Shown here: positions 25,939-34,350 of the stretch, in pieces
Layout of the letters: each line of letters opens with the position of its first letter
Position numbering within the stretch: position 1 is the stretch's first letter
Assembly: GCA_963837715.1 (NCBI GenBank)
Contig: CAWIOF010000002.1
Span: forward strand, 1,984,001-2,048,000
Origin: JANYLB01 sp963837715
Lineage (GTDB): Bacteria; Actinomycetota; Acidimicrobiia; IMCC26256; JANYLB01
Length of the DNA stretch: 64,000 nucleotides
Direction of reading: 5' to 3'
Position numbers and translations under genes: made by a program
Notes under the pieces: generated by a model
What the model saw: the letters and a program-made list of their open reading frames with translations, nothing else
Databases searched by the model: none
What the model was told of the DNA's origin: nothing

Positions 25939-27225
25939 TCAGGCGCCGAGGGAGTCAACGTCGAGCGTCGGGTCGTCATCAGGACTGGACAATCCCGCTC
26001 GTGGGTTCTGGCGGTATCCAGCCGCTTCAGCAGCCTCTCCCTTGTGCGCGCCCGCGCCGGTCGCCCACCTCGCGACGGGAACGTCGAGGGTGGAGTGCAA
26101 GACGATCGAAGCGACGACGACCACCGCGACGAGGTGGTACAGCTCCACGCCGCCCGGCACGCCGGCCTCCAGCACGAGCAGCGCATATGCGATGGACGCG
26201 AAGCCACGCGGACCGAACCACGCCGCCACCGCGAGCTCCCGCCGCGAGAGATCCACACGTGCGAGCGCAACGAAGATCGCCGCGGGTCGGACCACGACGA
26301 GCATGAGAACGGCGAAGACGACCCCACCTGCCCCGATGTCACCGATATAGCCCGGAGTGAGCAGGAGCGCGAAGACGAACACCGCTGCGAGCTTCAAGAG
26401 CTCCGAGACAGGCTCCGCGATCCGCTCGAAGGCTCGGGTGCCGTGCTCGTCGAAACACGAGAGAGCGATGCCGCACGCGAAGGCCGCGAGGAAGGGGTTG
26501 GCACCGCTCGTGCGGGTAGCGGCGAACACGACGAGGGTCACGCCGAGCGGGCCAAGGGGGTCATAGCGCGCCGCCCGGCCCAACCAGCGGAGTCGTTCCA
26601 GACGAGCGACCACGAACGGCACACCCAGCCCGATCGCGACGCCGCCGAGCAGCTCGATGCCGACACTGAGCAGCGGAGGATCATCGTGGAGAGCGACGCT
26701 GAGAAAGATGAGCACGACCGGCAGGGCGATGCCGTCGTTGACGCCGCTCTCGACGTTGATCAGTCGGCGCAACCGAAGGGGAACCGCCTGGTTGCCGACC
26801 AAGGATGCCGAGAAGACGGGGTCGGTCGGGCTCAGGATGGCGCCGATCAGGAACGCGTTCACCCAGCCGAGCCCGGCGAACCAGTGCGCGGCGCCGGCAG
26901 CCAGCACGATCGTCAACGGCATGCCCAGGACCAGCGCTCGGATCGGGAGATGCCACCCGACTCCGGCGGCGTCGGGAGCACGATCCCCGAGACCCGATCC
27001 GAGGCGGATGCCGTCGGTGATGAGGATCGCAAAGAGTGCCAGCTCGGCGACCATCCGCGGCACTTCGAGACCGCCCTCGACCTGGACGACACCGAAACCG
27101 CCTGCTCCGACCACGAACCCACCGACCAGGAACAGCACTGCACTCGACAGCACAGTTCGTCGAAACCGCTCCGAGAGCAGCACGGCCACGACGAGCAGCA
27201 CACTGAACACGAGCAGGAGATCCAC
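25939..27225 (-). CDS. CPA1-type sodium/proton antiporter
   Basis: A 428-residue protein with about twelve hydrophobic segments. The transport-site motifs are GAILSPTDPVFSASLV (TDP motif) and NVESGVNDGIALPVV (ND pair), diagnostic of cation:proton antiporters of the CPA1/NhaP group. It exchanges internal Na+ or K+ for protons across the membrane. The start is GTG 27225 (DLLLVFSVLLVVAVLL). A GGGTAG lies just upstream but lacks a matching GTTT. It is convergent with the CDF gene and divergent from the DUF6328 gene. Confidence 0.87.
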   Translation of the reverse strand: MDLLLVFSVLLVVAVLLSERFRRTVLSSAVLFLVGGFVVGAGGFGVVQVEGGLEVPRMVAELALFAILITDGIRLGSGLGDRAPDAAGVGWHLPIRALVLGMPLTIVLAAGAAHWFAGLGWVNAFLIGAILSPTDPVFSASLVGNQAVPLRLRRLINVESGVNDGIALPVVLIFLSVALHDDPPLLSVGIELLGGVAIGLGVPFVVARLERLRWLGRAARYDPLGPLGVTLVVFAATRTSGANPFLAAFACGIALSCFDEHGTRAFERIAEPVSELLKLAAVFVFALLLTPGYIGDIGAGGVVFAVLMLVVVRPAAIFVALARVDLSRRELAVAAWFGPRGFASIAYALLVLEAGVPGGVELYHLVAVVVVASIVLHSTLDVPVARWATGAGAHKGEAAEAAGYRQNPRAGLSSPDDDPTLDVDSLGA

Positions 27226-27310
27226 GACTCTGTCCTACCCAGGACTGCCGAGAACATCCGCCGATTCGAAGGGCGCTTCGTGACAACGCTCACCGGGTAG
27301 GCCTCACCTC

Positions 27311-27883
27311 ATGGGGTTGTCGATGGCTGAGTCAACGGCGAACACTCGCAAGAGCGAGATCCCAGCGTCGGATCTCGACGACGAAGCTGATAGAGAGGAA
27401 CTGCGCGATCGGTACTACGGCCTGCTCCAAGAACTGCGGGTCATACTCCCGGGAGTGCAAGTGCTCGTGGCGTTCATGCTCACGGCGCCGTTCGCACGCC
27501 GCTTCTCGGAGCTCGGTTCAACAGAGACGGCATTGTTCGGCGTGGCGCTCGTGTCGGCGATCCTCTCGGTGGTGAGTTTCATCACCCCCATCGCGCTCCA
27601 CCGGCTCGGTCCGCGCACTGCGCGAGGTCAACGCGTTCGGTTGAGCATCGCCTCCACCCAGGTCGGATTGCTCCTCCTGGTGATCTCCATGTTGCTCTCG
27701 CTCACCGTGGTGTCGGGCTTCCTCTTCAGCACCATCATCACGGGCATCGTCGTCGCGATCACCGCGACCGCGACGATCACATCATGGATCGTCGTTCCCG
27801 CGCTCCTTCGGCGCCGTGAGCTGCAGCTCGCCGAACAGACCCCCGACCGGGCGGAACAAACGACACTCGACCGTACGAGCTGA
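27311..27883 (+). CDS. DUF6328 family membrane protein
   Basis: A 190-residue protein. A charged N-terminus is followed by RYYGLLQELRVILPGVQVLV, LTAPFARRFSEL and then HRLGPRTARGQRVRLSIAST, the pattern of DUF6328 proteins. Four hydrophobic segments are visible and the C-terminus is charged. Function is unknown. ATG 27311 or ATG 27323 may be the start. A GGGTAG at about 27294-27299 with a GCTT 16 bases upstream is a weak sigma-B/F-like match. The 125 bases after the stop hold nothing recognised. Confidence 0.75.
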   Translation: MGLSMAESTANTRKSEIPASDLDDEADREELRDRYYGLLQELRVILPGVQVLVAFMLTAPFARRFSELGSTETALFGVALVSAILSVVSFITPIALHRLGPRTARGQRVRLSIASTQVGLLLLVISMLLSLTVVSGFLFSTIITGIVVAITATATITSWIVVPALLRRRELQLAEQTPDRAEQTTLDRTS

Positions 27884-28008
27884 GTCTCGCAACGCCTACC
27901 GCGATTTGAAGAGCGCCCACGCGGTCGCGTTGCGCGAGCTACGGAGCTCGCTCCCGACTGCGTGCAACGGCGCTCAGGAGCAACGTCGACGTTCGATGCC
28001 GGGGGTAC

Positions 28009-28881
28009 TCAGCTGGGAGGAGGTGAGTCGAGCTCGGCAAGACGCTCACCCGCCTCGACCGGTGCACCGAAGACAAGGAGTCGTCCACCGAACGCGATCG
28101 CACACACTCCGAACCATCCCCAGCCGAGCATCAGGCCCGCGACCACATCGCTGGGCCAATGGTACGTGAGCAACACACGCGACACTCCGACTGCGACGGC
28201 CAGCCCGACGCCGACGCCGGTGATGATTGACTGTGCCCGTGGTGGACGCCGCCGACTGACGAGAAATGCGGCCGCGGCCAATGTCGCCGCCGCGCCCGCC
28301 GAGTGGCCGCTGGGGAAGGAATCGTTTCCGAGGCCGATGACGGGATCGATTGCAGGCCGGAAACGGCCGACTCCGGCTTTGACGAGGTTCGAGGCGACGG
28401 ATTGCCCGATCATCGCCAGCGCGAGAAACGGCACGATCCAGCGGCTCCGTGTTCGCACGGTCTCGACCGCGCCAACTACGACGCCGGTCAGGATGACTCC
28501 GACAGTGCTTCCCAGCTGTGTCACCAGGTCGGCCGCGTCGTAGGGACCACCTCGAACGGTGCGTCCCGACCAGTTCGACACCGCTCGGTCCAATTCCACC
28601 ACCGGACCGGACGCGCGCACTGCAAAGGCGAGAACGAAGACCACGACGATCGCCGCAAACGCGAGGGTGAGCGCGAGACCGGTTGTTTCAGCGGGACTCG
28701 ATCGGCGAAGAACGACGCGAACGACGCGGCTGCCGTGATCAGATCGGCCCGCAACGGCACGGGCCGCCCGTCGACCGCTCCGTGGCGATGCCGGGTCGAG
28801 CGCGGGGTGGCGGAAGAACAACACCCCGACGAAGGCGCCGGCTGCGACCGAAGCACCGAGCAGCACGACCAGTCCGATCAA
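28009..28881 (-). CDS. PAP2 family membrane phosphatase, form Y paralogue
   Basis: About 290 residues with motifs KAGVGRFRPA, DSFPSGHSAGAAATL and RVLLTYHWPSDVVAG. It resembles the protein encoded at 8311-9192 through the last third (HW-DVVAGL-LGW and AFGGRLL). The TTG at 28881 is chosen because AGGAGG sits four bases upstream; a longer TTG start at 28926 would translate through the promoter-like element. It is divergent from another PAP2 gene, mirroring the arrangement at 8.2 kb in inverted order. Confidence 0.85.
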   Translation of the reverse strand: MIGLVVLLGASVAAGAFVGVLFFRHPALDPASPRSGRRAARAVAGRSDHGSRVVRVVLRRSSPAETTGLALTLAFAAIVVVFVLAFAVRASGPVVELDRAVSNWSGRTVRGGPYDAADLVTQLGSTVGVILTGVVVGAVETVRTRSRWIVPFLALAMIGQSVASNLVKAGVGRFRPAIDPVIGLGNDSFPSGHSAGAAATLAAAAFLVSRRRPPRAQSIITGVGVGLAVAVGVSRVLLTYHWPSDVVAGLMLGWGWFGVCAIAFGGRLLVFGAPVEAGERLAELDSPPPS

Positions 28882-28899
28882 AGATCCTCCTCGACAACG

Positions 28900-28928
28900 G
28901 TTTACCGCCCTGACCCGGCCGGGCAAAC
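28900..28928. promoter_or_regulatory. Second palindromic GTTT...AAAC element between divergent PAP2 genes
   Basis: GTTTACC at 28900-28906 and GGGCAAAC at 28921-28928 are inverted, enclosing CCCGGCCGGG. Plus-strand reading is GTTT-N17-GGGCAA and minus-strand reading GTTT-N17-CGGTAA, weaker promoter matches than the copy at 8254-8280 but with the same ends. The downstream genes begin within about 20 bases on each side, so leaders would be very short. Confidence 0.5.
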
Positions 28929-28936
28929 CTCATGCA

Positions 28937-29842
28937 TTGAGCACCAAGGATCGAACCGGAGACTGCGATCCCCGGCCTCAGGGAGAATCGCACCGTCCAT
29001 CTGGCTTCGACGTCACCCGTCCTGCTGCTCGGGGGCCTGCCTGTCGGCTGGCACAGCATCTTTCCGTCGGGCCTTTCAGAGCCGCGTTGGCGCTCGGAGC
29101 TGCGGGCTTCGTCGCCATCACCATCAGCTTCTTGCTCGTCGCAACACTGGTGACGCGGACACTCGAGACGGGCTGGCCCGCACGCATCGACGATCGGGTC
29201 GTCGTCGAGGTCGCCGACGCCCGTACCCCGACCGCTACAGAGCTGAGCGTCGTAGCCTCTGGACTCGCCGAAACGATCCCCGTCATCGCGGCCATCACCG
29301 TCCTGTGTGCCGCCCTTCTTGCTGCACGACGACCCTTCATGGCATTGCTGATCGGCATCGGCTTCGCCCTCGAGCCGTCGATCTATGCCGTCGTCACATA
29401 TCTCGTGCCACGGCGACGACCACCCGTCGCGTGGCTCGAGCCCGACCTTCCTCCTGACGCATCGTTTCCGTCCGGCCACGTCGCCGCGGCCGTCGTGCTT
29501 TATGGCGCAGTCGCGCTGATCGCTGCATCCCTCGTCCGGCGCCGCAGCCTCGCGAACGCGATCGTGATCCTCGCCGGCACCGCCGTCGTCGCGGTTGCGG
29601 GCAGCCGGATATACCGCGGCGAGCACCACCCCACCGACGTCCTCGGCGGCGCGACCATGGGGTTCGCGTGCCTGGCCACTGCGGTCCTGGCCGTACGCAC
29701 CGGAGTCGCTCGTCGGCAGATCCGACATGTCGACGCCTTACGCGCGCCACCACCGACGAACGCCAGGGAATCAGACGGGATCAGGTCGGCTCACTCGGCA
29801 TCGAGAACTCGGCACGCTCCTGGGGATCCTCGAAGCCAATGA
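28937..29842 (+). CDS. PAP2 family membrane phosphatase, form X paralogue
   Basis: About 301 residues from TTG 28937. The first 45 residues are hydrophilic, then helices begin at FRAALALGAAGFVAITISFL. PAP2 motifs are TYLVPRRRPPVAW, ASFPSGHVAAAVVLY and RIYRGEHHPTDVLGG. It is the paralogue of the product of 7404-8219 (HTAAALVLY, RGMHHPSDVVVG). The last 40 residues are low-complexity and overlap the end of the convergent ParB-like gene, so the true C-terminus may once have been shorter. Confidence 0.83.
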   Translation: MSTKDRTGDCDPRPQGESHRPSGFDVTRPAARGPACRLAQHLSVGPFRAALALGAAGFVAITISFLLVATLVTRTLETGWPARIDDRVVVEVADARTPTATELSVVASGLAETIPVIAAITVLCAALLAARRPFMALLIGIGFALEPSIYAVVTYLVPRRRPPVAWLEPDLPPDASFPSGHVAAAVVLYGAVALIAASLVRRRSLANAIVILAGTAVVAVAGSRIYRGEHHPTDVLGGATMGFACLATAVLAVRTGVARRQIRHVDALRAPPPTNARESDGIRSAHSASRTRHAPGDPRSQ

Positions 29843-30240
29843 CGGCCCAGACTCTCGCGCGCGCCACTTCGCCTCAGACTCTCGACGCGGTGGTTCCCAT
29901 CCTCGAGTACAAGGTGGTCGTCGCGGTGCGAAACGATGACGGGCGGAGGCTCCCACCCTCCTTTGATTCGCTCCTCCATGTCGTCCACGTTGCTCCCCCA
30001 GTCCTCCTCGTCTACCGGACACAGAACGGGGGCGTCGGGCGGGCCGGCGAGTCGACGGAGGCCATCGAGCGGCACCCGGACCGGGCCGCACCAACAGCTG
30101 AGACGATCCGACAGCAGATCGGCGAGCACTGCATTGTCACTCCCGGGGCTGCTGAGGAAGCGCGCCACCCAGGCTCCCAGCGCGTCCCGGTCCGCCGCGT
30201 CGCGGGCGGTCTCCAGGGAGAACTCACGATCATCGCTCAT
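29781..30240 (-). pseudogene. ParB-N-like protein gene with a one-base frameshift
   Basis: From ATG 30240 the frame reads through WEPPPVIV and the ParB/Srx-like core VLEDGNHRVESLRRSGA. It then shifts: a one-base correction in the CG tract at about 29855-29864 restores RVWAVIGFEDPQERAEF and ends at the TGA 29783-29781, which looks like the proper family end. Uncorrected, the frame ends at 29791 with an unrelated tail. Small stand-alone ParB-N domain proteins of this sort are of unknown function. The shift may be a true mutation or a sequence error. It overlaps the end of the convergent PAP2 gene. Confidence 0.65.
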
Positions 30241-30332
30241 GGTCTTGCCGTACCCACCTGAGCGCGGCGCCTACCCCTGTTCTTTGCCTGAGAATCGCGT
30301 CGGCCGGCTCCGGGGCGAATGGTTGTGGGTCG

Positions 30333-30971
30333 TCAATCCCCACGAGCGAGGCGCAGCAGATGACCCGCCTCGTTGAAGGAGTGCAGTATCCAACGACCAC
30401 GGTCGGTGTCGTACTCCCACTCCGTCATCCCGGTGTTTGATGCACGGAGCTGCGCGTCAGCGCTTCGTGGTGAGATTCCGAGCAGCACGCGCAGCGAAGC
30501 CATGATCACACCTGCATGACACACAGCCACGACCGTCTGGTCGGGATAGTCGTGTGCGATGCGCTCGAGCATCCTCTGGACGCGTTGGTGGAACGTGTTC
30601 CAGCTCTCGCCCGCTGGAGCGAACAGCCGATCGGGCTCGCTCTCCATGTCGAAGGACCCATATCGGGCGGCATACTCCGTCCACTCGAGGCCATCGGCCT
30701 CTCCCGTGTGGACTTCGCAGAGATCGCACTCCCGGGCGTGGATCTCGAGACCGAGCGCGGGTGCGATGACGTCCGCGGTCTCGATGGCGCGCGGGATGAT
30801 GCTGGCCAGCAGCAGGTCAGCTCGGACTCGACCTGACTCGGCGAGGTGATCGCGGAGCGATTCGGCCTGGCGACGCCCCAGCGGCGTCAGACCGACGCAG
30901 CCGACGGGCCCTCCGATCACGCCGCGAAAGCCGGCGTACGCATCTCCATGGCGAACGAGGATCAACCGCAT
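30333..30971 (-). CDS. Histidine phosphatase superfamily (phosphoglycerate-mutase-like) protein
   Basis: About 212 residues. The phosphohistidine motif LILVRHGDAY opens the protein, TPLGRRQAESLRDHL follows, SIIPRAIETADVIA holds the second Arg, and VVAVCHAGVIMASLR the second catalytic His. Members are phosphatases acting on sugars, nucleotides or small phosphate esters. ATG 30971 places RHG at residue 7; the longer frame to 31013 overlaps the CaxA gene. The gene follows the calcium/sodium exchanger gene by 38 bases on the same strand. Confidence 0.85.
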   Translation of the reverse strand: MRLILVRHGDAYAGFRGVIGGPVGCVGLTPLGRRQAESLRDHLAESGRVRADLLLASIIPRAIETADVIAPALGLEIHARECDLCEVHTGEADGLEWTEYAARYGSFDMESEPDRLFAPAGESWNTFHQRVQRMLERIAHDYPDQTVVAVCHAGVIMASLRVLLGISPRSADAQLRASNTGMTEWEYDTDRGRWILHSFNEAGHLLRLARGD

Positions 30972-31009
30972 GAGGCGCGACGCTACGCGTCCGCGGCGCC
31001 CGGCTTGCA

Positions 31010-32032
31010 TCAACGCAGCAGGACGCTCAGCACCCCCAGTCCATAGATCACCAGGATCCCCACACCTTCGAAGCCGATCCCACGTTTGCTGCGGTGGATG
31101 AGTCCCGCGGCCAGGACGGCCGTCAGGAGCACCGCCAGAGCAAGGAAGAACGTCGTTCCGTTGTCGACTGCGTGGTACACGCTGCCCGGTCGGTAGAACA
31201 CATCGGCGACGGCCACGAACAGGATGTCGAACGTGTTGCCACCAACGATGTCGCCGACCGCGAGCGTCAGCGCGCCGATCCTGACCGCGGCGATGGCCGT
31301 GACCAGCTCCGGTAACGAGGTGACGACACTCGTGACCAGGCCGCCAACAACCGACGCGGAGAGCGGAGTGGCTCGCACCAGTGAGATCCCCGACGCGGCG
31401 ATCGCGAACCCGGCCACCGTGACCACCGCCGCCATCGCCGCGAAGCGCCCCCAGAGATGGAAGGTGGTGATGGGGATGGTGTCGCCGTCGTCGGCGCCCT
31501 CATCGGGCACCGTCTCTCCGGTTCGCCGCGGGCTCCACATCGGCACGTCACGGGTGGAACGGACCAGCAGGAGGCCGTAGCCGTAGCCGACAACCAGCAA
31601 CACGGTGGCCGGGTGGATACCGCCGACGGTGGAGTCGGGTGCGCCGCCGGCGCCGAGGACGAGACCGACGAGCGCGACGAGCACGATCGTCTGCATCACG
31701 TTCGGCAGCGATGCGGCGGCGTGCTCCAGGTTCGCCCGGCGGTATGTCAGGTCGGCGATGGCGAGGAAGGTGGTCTGCACCGCGATGCCGCCGACGGCGT
31801 TGGCGACTGCCAGGTCGGCCTCACCCGACGCGGCGGCCACAGCAGTCGTCACGATCCCGGGTATGGATGTAGTAGCCCCCACGAGCAGAGCGCCGGCCAG
31901 CGCCTCCCCGATGCCTGTCCGGTCGGCCAATGCATCGACCACCCGGGCGAAGGGCAAACCCACGGCGACCAGCGCTCCCCCGGCGGCCAACAACACCAGC
32001 ACGCTGACGGACACGGGGAGCGCGAAGGTCAT
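31010..32032 (-). CDS. Sodium/calcium exchanger family (CaCA, YrbG-like) protein
   Basis: A 340-residue protein with about ten helices in two halves. The alpha repeats are VGATTSIPGIVTTAVAAASG with VANAVGG, and SVVTSLPELVTAIAAVR with VGDIVGGNTFDILF. They resemble K+-independent bacterial exchangers that extrude Ca2+ using Na+ or H+. The first repeat has Pro-Gly where the canonical motif has Pro-Glu, so the transport site may be altered. It starts at ATG 32032, 20 bases after the dead corA fragment, and continues into the histidine phosphatase gene. Confidence 0.83.
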   Translation of the reverse strand: MTFALPVSVSVLVLLAAGGALVAVGLPFARVVDALADRTGIGEALAGALLVGATTSIPGIVTTAVAAASGEADLAVANAVGGIAVQTTFLAIADLTYRRANLEHAAASLPNVMQTIVLVALVGLVLGAGGAPDSTVGGIHPATVLLVVGYGYGLLLVRSTRDVPMWSPRRTGETVPDEGADDGDTIPITTFHLWGRFAAMAAVVTVAGFAIAASGISLVRATPLSASVVGGLVTSVVTSLPELVTAIAAVRIGALTLAVGDIVGGNTFDILFVAVADVFYRPGSVYHAVDNGTTFFLALAVLLTAVLAAGLIHRSKRGIGFEGVGILVIYGLGVLSVLLR

Positions 32033-32051
32033 CAGACCCGGACGAGCGCGG

Positions 32052-32482
32052 TCACAACCAGTCCACGCGTCGGAACCACAGCGCGAGCGCCATGCGGCTC
32101 ACGACGATCACCCCGAGCGCCGCGAGGTAGCCCCAGGGCGCGTCGTCTCGGCCTGTGCCTGAAGTTCATGCCCGAGAGCCCTATGAGCAGTGTCGGCAGC
32201 AACGGGAGGGCCACTCACGCCGACATCGTGCGCCTGAAGACAGCTACGAGACGTGTCGTCGTAGCGCTCGACCTTCGGCCGCTGCCCCGCTTCGATGGCG
32301 TCCTCCACCGCCAGTTCGTGCAGCTGCAGCGCTGCAGCGATGTGGTCGAAGTCGCCTGCCACGGGATCCGTCACGTCGATCCAGGCGAACGTCCCCGATG
32401 CGTGCCGTACCGCGACCGCTTCGGCAAAGGCGGTCGCCTGGCTGCCTCCGGTGCGGTCGTAGATCGAACTCGAGGTGATCAC
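32052..32482 (-). pseudogene. Broken corA-like magnesium transporter gene
   Basis: The 5-prime part, from about GTG 32482, encodes a CorA N-terminal domain: FAWIDVTDP, then LQLHELAVEDAIEAGQRPKV. The central helical stalk is missing. The end resumes with a hydrophobic stretch and the diagnostic GMNF (LIGLSGMNFRHRP), then changes frame into DDAPWGYLAALGVIVVS and finishes FRRVDWL at the TGA 32054-32052. An internal deletion plus at least two frame changes make it nonfunctional. It lies just upstream of the CaCA exchanger gene, suggesting divalent-cation genes were grouped here. Confidence 0.8.
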
Positions 32483-32528
32483 CCCCGGCGCGTACCCGAT
32501 CCGCTCGGCCGGTACCCCGAACTGCGCC

Positions 32529-32564
32529 GAAATTGCCAGACCACCCGAGATTGCCAGACCACAC
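32529..32564 (+). repeat. 18-base tandem duplication
   Basis: Two adjacent 18-base units differ at two positions: GAAATTGCCAGACCACCC (32529-32546) and GAGATTGCCAGACCACAC (32547-32564). They sit just upstream of the dead corA fragment and are probably a small local duplication. Confidence 0.7.
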
Positions 32565-32609
32565 GGACAACGTCTCGAGCTGCGCCTCATCCCCCCGACG
32601 CAACAACGC

Positions 32610-32939
32610 TCAAGGGTTCTGTAGTCGTTCGACTTCTTGTTCCAGCGCGAGGATCCGAGCGATCGCTCCCATCGTGAGTCCCTCCTTCGACAACCGGAAC
32701 GCGTGCGCGAGGAGCGAGACGTCGTTGCGCGGGTAGCGCCGCTGATTGCCGGAGGGTCGTGCCGGTTCGCCGACTTGAGGGATGTTCATGCGCCGCACGG
32801 TCTGTGGATCAATATCCAGAAGGTCGCTCACCACCGCCAGCGTGTACAGCGGCTCCGCTGGGTCATCGAGGCGCCTTTGCCACTTGGGCCGGGCCATCAT
32901 CACCCCGAGTTCTCGAAGTGCGAGCGGCCACCGATTCAC
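32610..32939 (-). CDS. MerR/HspR-like transcriptional regulator
   Basis: Up to 109 residues. EPLYTLAVVSDLLDIDPQTV is the MerR-type helix-turn-helix, followed by SGNQRRYPRNDVSLL (the GNxRRY wing) and a short coiled-coil end ALEQEVERLQNP. The layout and length resemble HspR, the chaperone-operon repressor, though residues after the second helix (RRMNIPQVGEPARP) depart from the usual RRYE pattern. The GTG at 32939 overlaps the stop of the APC gene as GTGA; ATG 32900 is an alternative start nearer the domain. No chaperone genes are nearby, so its targets are unknown. Confidence 0.72.
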   Translation of the reverse strand: MNRWPLALRELGVMMARPKWQRRLDDPAEPLYTLAVVSDLLDIDPQTVRRMNIPQVGEPARPSGNQRRYPRNDVSLLAHAFRLSKEGLTMGAIARILALEQEVERLQNP

Positions 32940-34288
32940 CGCGCGTCTGCGTCAGTCGTGGTGGAAGCTCCGCCGGGCTCCGCGTCGCTGAACCTCCGCA
33001 TATAGATCGTCTCACCGCCGGCGACGATCACCGCGAAGAGCGCGAACGCAACGAGTACCAGCGGATCGTTCACGGCCTGGTAGCTCACGAGTCCCGCCAG
33101 GACGACGGCATCGAGGACCACGGCTGCGACAAGCGACGCCGCGCGAGCCCCAGTTTCATGGCGCAAGTGACGCCAGTGGCCCCAGTGGATGACCACGTCG
33201 AGCGCCAAGTAGGCGAACGCTCCCAGGGCCGCTATTCGGGTCAGGTCGAAGGCGACGGTCACAACGATCGCAGTGGCTGTGGTCACGACGAGCGGGGGGT
33301 TGGCGAACGGGAGCCGTCTGCCCACGCGGATCTCGGGGACCTCGTCCATGTCGCTCATCATCCCGAGCATGCGAGACGTCGAGTACATGCTCGCCATGAC
33401 GCTCGTGATCGTGGCGATCACGGCCAGGCCGGCAACGAGTCGGAAGCCGGCTGATCCGAACACCGGGCGTGCCGCCTCGGCCAACGAGTAATCGCGGGAG
33501 CCGACGATCTCGCTGAGACTGAGATTGCCGCGCACGGCGAGCGCGACTGCGACATAGACAACCGTGACCACCCCGATCGAGATGACGATCGCCCGGCCGA
33601 CATTGCGGTGGGGATGCTCGATCTCACCTCCGGTGTTGGTGATCGTCGTGAACCCCTTGAACGCCAACAGCGCGATCGCGACTGCGCCCAGGAGCGACAC
33701 CGCGGCTGGGGACGCGATCTCATGGCCGTCGCCAGTCGGGAAGTCGGCGACCCACAGGCAGGCGCCGGCGAAGAGAACGAGTCCTCCGATCTTGACGACG
33801 GCCATCACGCTTTCGGTCGCGTTGACCGCACGGTTCCCTGCGGCGTTGATCGCGAACGATCCGATCAGGAGGACCACACCAAGGCTCGCCACCACAATCG
33901 TGGAGGAGTCGATCCCGACAAGTCTCGTGAGGTAGGTGCCGAAGGTCCGCGCCACCAGGCTCTCGTTGAGCACCATCGATGCCCACATCGCCATCGTGAA
34001 CGTCGCCGCGACCGGTCCGACGCCGTAGGCCTCGTTCAAGAACTTTCCGATCCCGCCGGCCGACGGGTACGTGTTCGACAACTTGACGTACGAATAGGCG
34101 GTCGTTGCGGCGACGAGCGCCGCGGCGACGAAAGCCAACGGGAACAGCGGACCGGCGGCTGCCGCAACCTGGCCCATCAACGCGAACACCCCGGCGCCGA
34201 TCATGACGCCGGTTCCCATCGAAACCGCGCCCGCGAGCGTGATCTTGCCGCTCGCAGTGCCCGAACCGGATTGCGACGCGCCGCTCAC
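32936..34288 (-). CDS. APC-superfamily amino acid permease
   Basis: About 450 residues with twelve hydrophobic segments. The TM1 unwound site is MGTGVMIGAGVFALMGQVAA, TM2/3 has SNTYPSAGGIGKFLNEAYG, and TM6 region LLAFKGFTTITNTGGEIEHP matches APC transporters such as the GabP/YhdG/YbaT branch. It imports amino acids or related amines by ion coupling. GTG 34288 is preferred because GGAGG lies eight bases upstream; a TTG at 34294 is also open. It is coupled by overlap to the HspR-like gene. Confidence 0.85.
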   Translation of the reverse strand: MSGASQSGSGTASGKITLAGAVSMGTGVMIGAGVFALMGQVAAAAGPLFPLAFVAAALVAATTAYSYVKLSNTYPSAGGIGKFLNEAYGVGPVAATFTMAMWASMVLNESLVARTFGTYLTRLVGIDSSTIVVASLGVVLLIGSFAINAAGNRAVNATESVMAVVKIGGLVLFAGACLWVADFPTGDGHEIASPAAVSLLGAVAIALLAFKGFTTITNTGGEIEHPHRNVGRAIVISIGVVTVVYVAVALAVRGNLSLSEIVGSRDYSLAEAARPVFGSAGFRLVAGLAVIATITSVMASMYSTSRMLGMMSDMDEVPEIRVGRRLPFANPPLVVTTATAIVVTVAFDLTRIAALGAFAYLALDVVIHWGHWRHLRHETGARAASLVAAVVLDAVVLAGLVSYQAVNDPLVLVAFALFAVIVAGGETIYMRRFSDAEPGGASTTTDADAR

Positions 34289-34350
34289 CGCCAAGGCCTC
34301 CGTGCTGTCGGAGATGCCGGTCTACCGTCTCCTCTTCTCAGGCCGACTTC

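Noticed and set aside
27235..27299. Paired GGGTAG boxes between antiporter and DUF6328 genes as a bidirectional stress promoter
   Set aside because: Neither has a convincing GTTT at 14-16 bases; only a GCTT on one side, so not listed as a promoter.
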